A DNA stretch of 64,000 nt from Porphyrobacter sp. SLTP (GTDB lineage Bacteria > Pseudomonadota > Alphaproteobacteria > Sphingomonadales > Sphingomonadaceae): positions 62,001 to 126,000 of the forward strand of contig NZ_JAAALE010000006.1 of assembly GCF_009905735.1 (NCBI RefSeq), given 5' to 3'. Positions within the stretch are counted from its first letter, which is position 1; every line of letters begins with the position of its first letter. Under the pieces are notes generated by a model. That model was not told the DNA's origin, ran no database searches, and saw nothing but the letters and a program-made list of their open reading frames with translations. A program made the position numbers and the translations under genes. Below, piece after piece: positions 49,144 to 57,476 of the stretch.

Positions 49144-50469
49144 TCAGTCCTTTTCTGAGGTGTCGACCGAGGCGCCGCCGCCATGGCTGTCGCCCGATTT
49201 GAGCGTGTGCGCGGCGATGCTCGCGCCGTGGGAAATCGTCTGCCGGTCCTTCATCGCCTTGGCCCAGGCTGGCTGGTCGGCACCGGAATCTGACGGCGCA
49301 GGCGGCGATGGCGGGGGCGTGTTAGGTCCGGGTGTGATGCTGCCGCCCGTCTTGGTGATGGCGTCGCGGCTGCCCTCGCGGAAGGATTGCTTCACGCCGT
49401 CACCAGCCTTCCTTAGCGGCGATGTCACGGCGCTGGCGGCATATTCGCCGACGGCACGCGCGCCGCCTGCCACTGCTGCGCCGCCTGACTTGCCGGCAGA
49501 GCCGAGGGCGTAGGCCATGGTTGCGCCGCCTGCCGCGCGCGATGTGCCCTGCGCGACATTGGAGGCCGCACTGGCGACCGCGCCGCCCGCCAGTTTGGCA
49601 CCGGCGACAGCGCCTGCGGCAGCGCCGCCAGCGAGCAGCGCGGTGCCGGCTGCGGCGCCGGCGCCAAGCTGCGGTCCGCCCGAAACAATGCCATTGGCGA
49701 TCCCAGGACCGAAGATGCCAAGGCCGAGCAGCGCCAGGCTCGCCAGCACGATCGACAGTGCGTCTTCAATCGTGGGTTCGCCCGCAATCGCGGTTGTGAA
49801 CTCGGAAAAGATGGTCGAGCCGATACCGACGATCACCGCGAGCACCAGCACCTTGATGCCCGATGAGACGACATGGCCGAGCACGCGCTCGGCCATGAAG
49901 GCGGTCTTGCCAAACAGCCCGAACGGGATCAGCACGAAGCCGCAAAGCGTTGCCAGCTTGAATTCGATGAGGGTGATGAACAGCTGGATCGACAGGATGA
50001 AGAAGGCGATGATGACGATCGCCCAGGCGACCAGCAGGATCACGATCTGCAGGAAATTCTCGAAGAAGCTGACAAAGCCGAGGAGCTCGGAGATCGACTC
50101 CAGTAAGGGATAGGCGGCGTCAAGCCCCACTTGCGCGACCCGGCCCGGCTGCAGCAGTTCGGCAGCCGTAAACCCGGTGCCACTGGCCTTGAGGCCCAGC
50201 CCGGCGAAACTTTCGAACACGATGCGCGCGAGGCTGTTCCAGTTGCCGATGATATAGGCAAAGATCCCGACAAAGAGCGTCTTCTTGACCAGGCGGGCAA
50301 GAATGTCGTCCTGCTCGCCCCAAGACCAGAACAGCGCTGCCAGCGTGACATCGATGACGATCAGCGTGGTTGCGATGAAGGCGACTTCGCCGCCCAGCAG
50401 ACCAAAGCCGCTGTCAATGTAGCGCGAAAAGATGTCGAGGAAGCGGTCGACGACGCCGGTGCCACCCAT
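49144..50469 (-). CDS. trbL: TrbL/VirB6-type inner-membrane channel protein
   Basis: 441 residues with about six membrane segments in the first 260 residues (VAFIATTLIVIDVTLAALFW, FVGIFAYIIGNW and others), then a long Ala/Gly-rich stretch (260-330) and a charged, Ser/Pro-rich C-terminal tail. This matches TrbL. The tail is likely cytoplasmic and variable. It lies between trbK and trbF. Confidence 0.93.
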   Translation of the reverse strand: MGGTGVVDRFLDIFSRYIDSGFGLLGGEVAFIATTLIVIDVTLAALFWSWGEQDDILARLVKKTLFVGIFAYIIGNWNSLARIVFESFAGLGLKASGTGFTAAELLQPGRVAQVGLDAAYPLLESISELLGFVSFFENFLQIVILLVAWAIVIIAFFILSIQLFITLIEFKLATLCGFVLIPFGLFGKTAFMAERVLGHVVSSGIKVLVLAVIVGIGSTIFSEFTTAIAGEPTIEDALSIVLASLALLGLGIFGPGIANGIVSGGPQLGAGAAAGTALLAGGAAAGAVAGAKLAGGAVASAASNVAQGTSRAAGGATMAYALGSAGKSGGAAVAGGARAVGEYAASAVTSPLRKAGDGVKQSFREGSRDAITKTGGSITPGPNTPPPSPPAPSDSGADQPAWAKAMKDRQTISHGASIAAHTLKSGDSHGGGASVDTSEKD

Positions 50470-50470
50470 G

Positions 50471-50797
50471 TCAGCGATCCCTCGCCATATCGAAGGTGGG
50501 ATCCCCGCTGTTGTCAGTCACAGGGGGCACGACCGCCGCATCAGCCTCGGCCTGCCCCAGAAACCGCCGGCGTTCCGCTGCCCATGCTGCGGTGCAGATA
50601 TCGACCGATGCCGCCTCAAGGCCGAGCGCTGCGCAATAGGCGAGGGTGGCCTTTGCATTGTCTCCGGATACATCCGCCGCAGCTATCGCAGCGCTAGGCG
50701 GCGGCGCAGGCTCTTCGCGCAATTCGAGCACGGCCATGGTGATGGCAATGGCGACGAACGCGCCGGCCCCAATCCGCGCAAAGAGCTTGCTGTCCAT
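50471..50797 (-). CDS. trbK: TrbK-type putative entry-exclusion protein
   Basis: 108 residues from ATG 50797. MDSKLFARIGAGAFVAIAITMAVLE is a membrane or lipoprotein-like N-terminus, followed by a Cys-containing region (LAYCAALGLEAASVDICTAAWAAERRRFL) that is the recognised TrbK-alt pattern. In related systems TrbK limits uptake of the same element. It follows trbJ closely, with the two genes nearly abutting. Confidence 0.83.
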   Translation of the reverse strand: MDSKLFARIGAGAFVAIAITMAVLELREEPAPPPSAAIAAADVSGDNAKATLAYCAALGLEAASVDICTAAWAAERRRFLGQAEADAAVVPPVTDNSGDPTFDMARDR

Positions 50798-50801
50798 CGC
50801 T

Positions 50802-51560
50802 TCAGTTCCCGAACAGCTGGGCATTGGCCGGGACATAGGGACGGCGATCGCCGAGGAATCGCCGCAGCTGTTCGCGTGCCTGCGCCTTGGCGGCCGCTTG
50901 TGCAGCGGCGTCGAGCGATTGTGCCCGCGCCAGCGAGGCGACCGTGGCGGTCAGGTCCGCGAGTTGCTGCGCCTGCACCGCCAGCAGCTGATTGCCAGCC
51001 TGGGCGGCCTGAAGCGCGCCGGTTGCCGACTGGCTTGAGCCAACGAGGCTGTCGATAGCGCCGCGCGTGCCGTCGATATTGCCGACCACGCCGGCCTGAA
51101 CCCGCAGGGCATCCTCGAACGCGCCGACACTATTCTGCCACCGGGCCTCGGCACCCTGGACCAGCAAGCGCTGCGGCCCGGTCATCGCGCCCGCGCGATA
51201 ATTGTTCTGGAACTCGCGCTCGATCTGCCGAACATCATAGGCAACGCGCTGTGCCTGTCTGAGCAAGGCCTGCGTCTGCCGAATCTGCGCCTGCAGCGGC
51301 TCGAGCACGGTCAGGGGCAGCGATTGCAGGTTGCGCGCTTCGTTGACGAGCGAGGTGGCCTGATTCTGGAGCTGCCGGATCTGGTTGTTGATCTGCTCGA
51401 GCGTGCGGGCGGCGGTCAGGATGTTCTGCGCATAGTTGCGCGGGTCGAACACCACGCCGCCGATCTGTGCGCTGGCAGCCGCCGGCAGCATGGCGCTGAC
51501 GCTGAGCGACAGGACTGCGGCACTGGCAGCAAGCATCGAGACGAATTTACGGGCTTTCAT
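50802..51560 (-). CDS. trbJ: TrbJ/VirB5-type mating-pair formation protein
   Basis: 252 residues from ATG 51560, overlapping the trbE stop (ATGA). The signal peptide (FVSMLAASAAVLSLSVSAMLPAAASA) is followed by VVFDPRNYAQNILTAARTLEQINNQIRQLQNQATSL and a long coiled-coil body, ending RRPYVPANAQLFGN. This fits TrbJ, probably a minor pilus component. Confidence 0.93.
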   Translation of the reverse strand: MKARKFVSMLAASAAVLSLSVSAMLPAAASAQIGGVVFDPRNYAQNILTAARTLEQINNQIRQLQNQATSLVNEARNLQSLPLTVLEPLQAQIRQTQALLRQAQRVAYDVRQIEREFQNNYRAGAMTGPQRLLVQGAEARWQNSVGAFEDALRVQAGVVGNIDGTRGAIDSLVGSSQSATGALQAAQAGNQLLAVQAQQLADLTATVASLARAQSLDAAAQAAAKAQAREQLRRFLGDRRPYVPANAQLFGN

Positions 51561-54043
51561 GGGCACGACTCCTGGGTTTGGTCCGACCGGGGACCGGGTT
51601 GGGGAAGGGGACTGGGAGCGGGCAGCAGCTCGGCTGCCCAGGCAAGACCGCGATGGCGCAGCCAGCGCGCCGCAAAGTCAGCGCTGCCGTGCGCGCCCGT
51701 GATCGCATCGATGGCGAGCTGGTCAGTCTTTGATGATGTGGCGGTGAAGGCGAGCGCGACTTCGCCGAGGCCAAGTTCGAACAATCGGTTACCGCGCGCC
51801 GACTGACAGTAATAATCGCGTTTGGGCGTAGCCCGCGCGATGATCTCGATCTGCCGGTCATTGAGGCCGAAGCGGCGATAGATCGCCAATATCTGCGGTT
51901 CGACCGCGCGTTCGTTGGGGAGGAAGATGCGGGTGGGGCAGCTTTCGATGATCGCAGGCGCAATCGCGCTGGTCTCGATGTCGGCGAGGCTTTGCGTTGC
52001 GAAAACCACGCTCGCATTCTTCTTGCGCAGCGTCTTGAGCCATTCGCGCAGTTGTGCGGCAAAGGCCGGGCTGTCGAGGACAAGCCAGCCCTCGTCGATG
52101 ATGATCATGGTTGGCGAGCCATCGAGCCGGCCTTCGATGCGGTGGAACAGATAGGACAGCACGGCAGGGGCTGCGGCCGAGCCGGTCAGTCCTTCGGTCT
52201 CGAAGGCCTGAAAGCTGGCCTCGCCCAGATGTTCGCTCTCGGCATCAAGCAGCCGCCCGAACGGCCCACCGATGCAATAGGGCGCGAGCGCCTGCTTCAA
52301 GGCCTGCGACTGGAGCAGGACGGCCAGCCCGGTGAGCGTGCGCTCGGCCATGGGCGCGGTGGCAAGCGAGGTCAGCGCCGACCAGAGATGCTCCTTGGTG
52401 GCGGGATCGATGGTCATGCCTTCGGCAGTGAGGATCGCCTGGAGCCATTCGGCCGCCCAATTGCGTTCCGCCGGTTCGTCGATCCGGGCCAGTGGTTGCA
52501 ACAATACCGCGCCAGCGCTGTCCTCGGCCAGGCCAGAGCCGGTCAACGAATTGCCGAGGTCCTGCCAGTCCCCGCCGCAGGCCAGCGCCGCTGCCCGGAT
52601 TGATCCGCCGAAGTCGAAGGCAAAGACCTGGGCTTGGGTATACCGCTGAAACTGCAGCGCCATCAGCGCCAGCAGCACCGACTTGCCCGCCCCCGTTGGC
52701 CCGACGATCAGCGTATGGCCGACATCGCCGACATGGAGAGAGAACCGGAACGGGGTCGAACCTTCGGTCCGCGCATAGAATAAGGGGGCGGCTTTGAAGT
52801 GATCGTCCCGTTCCGGCCCGGCCCACACGGCAGACAGGGGGATCATATGGGCAAGGTTCAATGTGGAGATCGGGGGTGTCCGGACATTGGCGTAGACATG
52901 GCCGGGAAGCGATCCGAGCCAGGCTTCGACCGCGTTCATGCCTTCGACGATCACGGTAAAGTCGCGGCCCTGGATGACCTTCTCGACCAGACGCAGCTTC
53001 TCCGCTGCCAGCGCCGCGTCTTCGTCCCAGACAGTCACCGTCGCGGTGACATAGGCCTGGCCGACAAAATCCGATCCGAGCTCCTGCAGCGCGGCATCGG
53101 CATCGGCGGCCTTGTTCGAGGCGTCGCTGTCGAGCAGCGTCGAAGCCTCGTTGGTCATCACCTCCTTGAGGATGCTTGCGACCGATTTGCGCTTGGCGAA
53201 CCACTGCCGCCGGATTTTGGCGGTCAGCTTGGTGGCATCGGTCTTGTCGAGCATCACGGCGCGGGTCGACCAGCGATAGGCAAAGGCGAGCCGGTTGAGT
53301 TCGTCGAGCAGGCCCGGGAAGGTGCTGCTGGGAAAGCCGACCACGGTCAACGTGCGCAGGTGCGCGCGACCAAGGCGCGGTTCAAGCCCGCCGGTCAGCG
53401 GCTCATCGACCAGCAACGCATCAAGATGCATCGGGGTTTCGGGAACGCGCACGCGGTGACTGCGGGTCGAAACGCAGCTGTGCAGATAGGTCAGCGTCTC
53501 GCCGTCATCGAGCCACGCGACCTCGGGCACAAAGCCATCGATCAGACGCAAGAGGCGCTCGGTGCGGTCGACGAAGAGGTCGAGCAGCTCCTTGGGATTG
53601 ATGCCCTTTTCGGCCTTCCCCTCGTAGAGCCAGCTTTCGGCGCGCGCCGCGTCTTCGGCGGGCGGCATCCACAACAGGGTCAGGAAATAGCGGCTCTCGA
53701 AATGTGCGCCTTCCTCGGCAAATTGCGCGGCGCGCTCGCGCTCGACCAGCGCCGAGGCCGGATCGGGAAAATCGCTATCGGGATAGTCCTGTGCCGGGCG
53801 GCGCACCGCCTCAACGAATATGGCCCAACCTGAACCCAGTCGCCGCAGCGCGCTGTTGAGCCGCGCGGTCGTCGCTATCAGCTCTGCAGGCGTCGCGCTG
53901 TCAAGATCGGGACCGCGGAAACGGGCCGAGCGCTGGAAGCTGCCGTCCTTGTTGAGCACCACGCCGGGGGCAACCAGCGCGGCCCAGGGCAGGAAGTCGG
54001 CAAGCCGGTCGGCCTTGTTCCGGTATTCGCGAAGCGAAAGCAT
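51557..54043 (-). CDS. trbE: TrbE/VirB4-type ATPase
   Basis: 828 residues, full length. An N-terminal CagE/TrbE domain is followed by Walker A VGPTGAGKSVLLALMA (about residue 445) and Walker B TMIIIDEGWLVL. It energises pore assembly and substrate transfer in the inner membrane. The C-terminal motif FATQSLADIE and ILAIYRRFGLNDRQIEII are typical. trbD ends 4 bp before it. Confidence 0.96.
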   Translation of the reverse strand: MLSLREYRNKADRLADFLPWAALVAPGVVLNKDGSFQRSARFRGPDLDSATPAELIATTARLNSALRRLGSGWAIFVEAVRRPAQDYPDSDFPDPASALVERERAAQFAEEGAHFESRYFLTLLWMPPAEDAARAESWLYEGKAEKGINPKELLDLFVDRTERLLRLIDGFVPEVAWLDDGETLTYLHSCVSTRSHRVRVPETPMHLDALLVDEPLTGGLEPRLGRAHLRTLTVVGFPSSTFPGLLDELNRLAFAYRWSTRAVMLDKTDATKLTAKIRRQWFAKRKSVASILKEVMTNEASTLLDSDASNKAADADAALQELGSDFVGQAYVTATVTVWDEDAALAAEKLRLVEKVIQGRDFTVIVEGMNAVEAWLGSLPGHVYANVRTPPISTLNLAHMIPLSAVWAGPERDDHFKAAPLFYARTEGSTPFRFSLHVGDVGHTLIVGPTGAGKSVLLALMALQFQRYTQAQVFAFDFGGSIRAAALACGGDWQDLGNSLTGSGLAEDSAGAVLLQPLARIDEPAERNWAAEWLQAILTAEGMTIDPATKEHLWSALTSLATAPMAERTLTGLAVLLQSQALKQALAPYCIGGPFGRLLDAESEHLGEASFQAFETEGLTGSAAAPAVLSYLFHRIEGRLDGSPTMIIIDEGWLVLDSPAFAAQLREWLKTLRKKNASVVFATQSLADIETSAIAPAIIESCPTRIFLPNERAVEPQILAIYRRFGLNDRQIEIIARATPKRDYYCQSARGNRLFELGLGEVALAFTATSSKTDQLAIDAITGAHGSADFAARWLRHRGLAWAAELLPAPSPLPQPGPRSDQTQESCP

Positions 54044-54047
54044 GGGC

Positions 54048-54323
54048 TCAGACCCTCAGAAACGTGGGAAAGCGCAGATGCCGCCGCGCGACATCGACGA
54101 ATTGCGGATCGCGCCGAGCGGCCCAGACCGAGACCATGTGGCCGAGCGCGAAGATTACGACACCGGCGATCCACAGGCGCAGGCCAAGCCCGATCGCGGC
54201 CGCCAGCGTCGCATTGGCGATCGCCAACCCGCGCGGGGCGCCGCCAAGCAGGATATGCTCGGTCAGCGCGCGGTGAACCGGTACGACAAAGCCGGGCACG
54301 GCTTCAGGTGATGCAGTCTCCAT
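54048..54323 (-). CDS. trbD: TrbD/VirB3-type membrane protein
   Basis: 91 residues (METASPEAVPGFVVPVHRALTEHILLGGAPRGLAIANATLAAAIGLGL), two membrane segments in LAIANATLAAAIGLGLRLWIAGVVIFALGHMVSVWA, then a conserved ARRDPQFVDVARRHLRF tail. The ATG at 54323 shares a base with the trbC stop. It is a VirB3-like inner-membrane component. Confidence 0.92.
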   Translation of the reverse strand: METASPEAVPGFVVPVHRALTEHILLGGAPRGLAIANATLAAAIGLGLRLWIAGVVIFALGHMVSVWAARRDPQFVDVARRHLRFPTFLRV

Positions 54324-54655
54324 CACACCAAAGCCCCGCCGCCGAACGAGAAGAACGACAGGAAGAAGGAGGAGGCCGCAAAGGCGATCGACAGGCCGAA
54401 CACGATCTGGATCATCCGGCGTGCACCGCCCGAGGTGTCGCCGAACGCCAGCGCCAGACCGGTGGCGATGATGATCATGACCGCCACGATCTTGGCGACG
54501 GGGCCCTGGATGGACTCGAGGATCGACTGGAGCGGCGCTTCCCAAGGCATCGACGAGCCCGCCGCATGAGCAGGCCCCGCGATGGCAAGAGCAACAAAGC
54601 CACCGAGCATGGCAGCGGAGAGGCGGGCGCGGGCGCGCGATAGGGTACGGATCAC
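54323..54655 (-). CDS. trbC: TrbC/VirB2-type major pilin
   Basis: 110 residues. A signal sequence with positively charged start and LSAAMLGGFVALAIAGPAHAA is followed by the two-helix pilin: EAPLQSILESIQGPVAKIVAVMIIIATGLALAFGD and RRMIQIVFGLSIAFAASSFFLSFFSFGGG. Processing by TraF (7433-8011) is expected. It overlaps trbB by 4 bp. Confidence 0.93.
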   Translation of the reverse strand: MIRTLSRARARLSAAMLGGFVALAIAGPAHAAGSSMPWEAPLQSILESIQGPVAKIVAVMIIIATGLALAFGDTSGGARRMIQIVFGLSIAFAASSFFLSFFSFGGGALV

Positions 54656-55635
54656 GATGAAACTCCTGTGGCTGGGGGTGTGATGGGGAGGATCTGATAG
54701 TCGCCGTGGGCATCGAGGCCGGTGACCTCAGCGAGTTCGGCAAGCCGCCGCCCGGTCCCGTCGCGGACCAGGACGGCGATCACATCAATGGTCTCGGCAA
54801 TCAGCGCGCGCGGCACGGTGACGACGCTTTCCTGAATGAGCTGCTCCATGCGCCGCAGGACCCCAAGCGCGGATCCTGCGTGGATCGTGCCGACGCCGCC
54901 GGGATGCCCAGTGCCCCAAGCCTTGAGCAGGTCGAGCGCTTCGGCACCTCGCACCTCGCCGATCGGGATGCGGTCGGGGCGCAAGCGCAGGGCCGAGCGG
55001 ACCAGGTCGGAGAGCGTGGCAACGCCGTCCTTGGTGCGCAGCGACACGAGATTGGGCGCGGCGCATTGCAGCTCGCGCGTATCCTCGATCAGGACCACGC
55101 GGTCGACACTCTTGGCGACTTCAGCCAGGAGCGCGTTGGTGAGGGTGGTCTTGCCGGTCGACGTGCCGCCAGCGACCAGGATGTTCTTCCGGGCCGCAAC
55201 GGCGCGAACCAGCGCGTCGGCCTGCCATGGAGACATGATCTGCGCCGCGACATAATCAGCAAGCGTAAACACCGCGACGGCCGGCTTGCGGATCGCGAAG
55301 ATCGGCGCTGCCACCACCGGTGGCAGCAGACCTTCGAAGCGCTCACCCGTATCGGGAAGCTCGGCCGACACCCGCGGCGCCCTGGCATGAACCTCGGCTC
55401 CGACATGATGCGCCACCAGCCGGATGATCCGCTCGCCATCGGCAACGCACATCCCGCTCCCCGTATCGGCGATCCCGGCTCCGAGCCGGTCGATCCACAG
55501 CCGCCCGTCAGGATTGAGCATGACCTCGATGACCGAGGCATCTTCAAGCCAGGCGGCAATCTCCGGCCCGAGCGCAGTGCGCAGCATACGCGCTCCGCGC
55601 GACGATGCTTGCGACGGGATGGGGATGACGCTCAT
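54652..55635 (-). CDS. trbB: TrbB/VirB11-type hexameric ATPase
   Basis: 327 residues from ATG 55635 ([10 protein letters not shown]). A longer frame starts at 55668, whose first codons overlap the inverted repeat at 55640-55659. Walker A is [15 protein letters not shown] (155-169); [17 protein letters not shown] and [31 protein letters not shown] give the Asp and His boxes of VirB11 ATPases. It powers pilus and DNA transfer and is first in the trb operon. In related elements CopG and TraG lie upstream; here a gap and an HNH gene follow. Confidence 0.95.
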   Translation of the reverse strand: MSVIPIPSQASSRGARMLRTALGPEIAAWLEDASVIEVMLNPDGRLWIDRLGAGIADTGSGMCVADGERIIRLVAHHVGAEVHARAPRVSAELPDTGERFEGLLPPVVAAPIFAIRKPAVAVFTLADYVAAQIMSPWQADALVRAVAARKNILVAGGTSTGKTTLTNALLAEVAKSVDRVVLIEDTRELQCAAPNLVSLRTKDGVATLSDLVRSALRLRPDRIPIGEVRGAEALDLLKAWGTGHPGGVGTIHAGSALGVLRRMEQLIQESVVTVPRALIAETIDVIAVLVRDGTGRRLAELAEVTGLDAHGDYQILPITPPATGVSS

Positions 55636-55638
55636 GAA

Positions 55639-55687
55639 CTGCCTCGTGTCGGCGAGGCAACCGATCATCGGCTGCGCTCGTGAGGCA
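55639..55687. promoter_or_regulatory. Inverted repeats at the head of the trb operon
   Basis: TGCCTCG (55640-55646) and CGAGGCA (55653-55659) are a perfect inverted repeat with a 6-nt loop, and GAGGCAG recurs at 55681-55687. They lie directly before the trbB start, so an operator or leader structure is plausible. TGCCTCGT is shared with the hairpin at 12547-12557. Confidence 0.45.
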
Positions 55688-56207
55688 GATCAAAGAGACA
55701 TTGGAATGCTTATACGCAACAGCTTGTTGCAATCATGGTAGTCTAGCGAAAAGGCAGAAATCGTGGCGCAAATGTATGATGATCCCTACGCCTCGGCCGC
55801 GTCCAGCTCATTGATCGCGACTCCCGTGCGAGCAAGGATTTTGCCGACTAGAGCTGCTCTTTCAGGCATGGCAGCCAGCGTGCTCAGATCTATCGACCGG
55901 AATGTCTTCCAACGGTTTTAGTCGGCGATGTGTGCCTCCAGCAACGTCTCCTTTAAGGCACCGCTCACATCTAATTCGCTCTATAAATCAGATAATTGAC
56001 TGACGCTGCTAGTTGCGAAAGCGGCGCTCAAAGAATTGGTTTCGCTAAGCTGGGCCATCGCTTCGGCGGAGTAGGCAATCCGGTTCGATCGGACCAAATC
56101 TGGAGGGTTCTGAGACGCGAGACAGGCTGTTCGGCTGCCCGCTGTCGACCGGCCGGTGCCCTAAGGAATAATGCGCTGGCCTGCAAAGAACGCTATAGCT
56201 GTTGGTG
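55669..56207. other. Gap between trbB and the HNH gene, with a gene remnant
   Basis: The 539 bases hold no intact gene. The minus strand has a short open stretch ending at 55786-55788 (stop) that reads WKTFRSIDLSTLAAMPERAAL then ILARTGVAINELDAAEA, which looks like the C-terminal remnant of a protein; its family is not recognised. The GC content is uneven, as expected of a junction where cargo has been inserted between copG/traG and trbB. Confidence 0.45.
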
Positions 56208-57236
56208 ATGACTTCGAACGACAAGGCGCTCCGTTTCTACGAGACCCGCTACGACCAGATTGCGGCTTGGCTGGTACGTCCCGGTGACAAGGTCATGCTC
56301 GGCGATCCGGCGAGGCGGGTCTGCCGTTTCTGTGGCCAGAAGCCGCCGGCGGTGAAGTTCAAGAAGGTCGCCCACGCGATTCCCGAAGCGATCGGTAACA
56401 AGAGTATCGCTAGCGCTTATGAGTGCGACACCTGCAACGAGGACTTCGGCTCTGGTATCGAGAACGACCTTGGCAACTGGTCGAAGCCGATGCGGACGAT
56501 GTCGCGCATTCGCGGCAAGAATGGTGTTCCGACCCTGAAGCAGGGTGGCAACAAGCCGGGCTGGCGAATCGAGCATGGCGACAAGGGCTTCGAAATCAGC
56601 TCCTATGAGGGTGACCCGGTCTATGTCCTCGACGAAATAGCCAAGCGTGTCACCTTCACACTCAAGCGTGATCCCTACACGCCGGTCGGCGTCCTCAAGG
56701 CGTTTATGAAGATCGGTCTAACCTTGCTGCCCGAGGAAGAGGTCGTCAGCTTTCCGCATCTGATGACTTGGATCAAGGACGCAGACCACGCGCGGGCTTT
56801 CGCCGACCGCTTTCCGCTCATTTACACCTTCACGCCCGGCCCCCGCCCCAACGACGTAATCGCGGCGACGCTGCTCAGGCGAAAGCCCGGCTTCACCGAC
56901 ATCCCCTATATGTATCTGGTGTTGGGCTATGGTCAGGAAGCCTTCCAAGTTCAGCTTCCATCCGAGCAGCACGACGCCGCAATGAATGGCAAGCCGATCA
57001 CGGTTCCTGCGTTCCCGGTCCCCGGCTCACCCGATCCGGAACGTTACGGAAAGCCGCGCACCGGCCTGCTTGAACTGACCGGTCGGCAAGTGGTGCGCGG
57101 CGATACCGTCACGATCAGGGTCGGTTACGAACGCAGCCACCACAAGGATTTTCGGCCTTGGCCCCTGCGCATTCGACCCGCGCTTAAAGCGGCCTGGCGC
57201 TGCGCGCGATCGGTGCTAATGCGCCGCCGCGGCTGA
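56208..57236 (+). CDS. HNH endonuclease-like protein (HNH_5 type)
   Basis: 342 residues from ATG 56208 (upstream in-frame GTG/TTG also exist). Two Cys pairs, C39-x2-C42 (CRFC) and C73-x2-C76 (CDTC), frame an HNH-like core KKVAHAIPEAIGNKS..ECDTCNEDFGSGIEND. The C-terminal ~200 residues have no recognised domain. The gene is convergent with the ABC-3C cluster and is probably part of the same accessory or defence island, or an independent nuclease. No methyltransferase is beside it. Confidence 0.8.
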   Translation: MTSNDKALRFYETRYDQIAAWLVRPGDKVMLGDPARRVCRFCGQKPPAVKFKKVAHAIPEAIGNKSIASAYECDTCNEDFGSGIENDLGNWSKPMRTMSRIRGKNGVPTLKQGGNKPGWRIEHGDKGFEISSYEGDPVYVLDEIAKRVTFTLKRDPYTPVGVLKAFMKIGLTLLPEEEVVSFPHLMTWIKDADHARAFADRFPLIYTFTPGPRPNDVIAATLLRRKPGFTDIPYMYLVLGYGQEAFQVQLPSEQHDAAMNGKPITVPAFPVPGSPDPERYGKPRTGLLELTGRQVVRGDTVTIRVGYERSHHKDFRPWPLRIRPALKAAWRCARSVLMRRRG

Positions 57237-57476
57237 GCAATTCGCGGCGCGCATCGCGCTTGTGGCGTGGCGGCCGCGAGCGAATTGCGCAGCCAGAGGG
57301 TGCACATCTTAATTGAGTCGTATGGGCGACTTTCTGCCCGTCTGCTTCGAAACATGCCATCCGCGGCATCTGTTAGAAGCATTCGTTCCCAGCGACTTAT
57401 CGAAACGATAGGCGGTCGTCTGCTACCGGAGGATAAGCCCTGCGCACCTGAAGATCGGTCAAGATCGAGGCAAGGA

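Noticed and set aside
55996-56208. 70-codon open frame on the plus strand
   Set aside because: No ribosome-binding site or recognisable motif, and it ends inside the HNH start region. It lies in a junction region.
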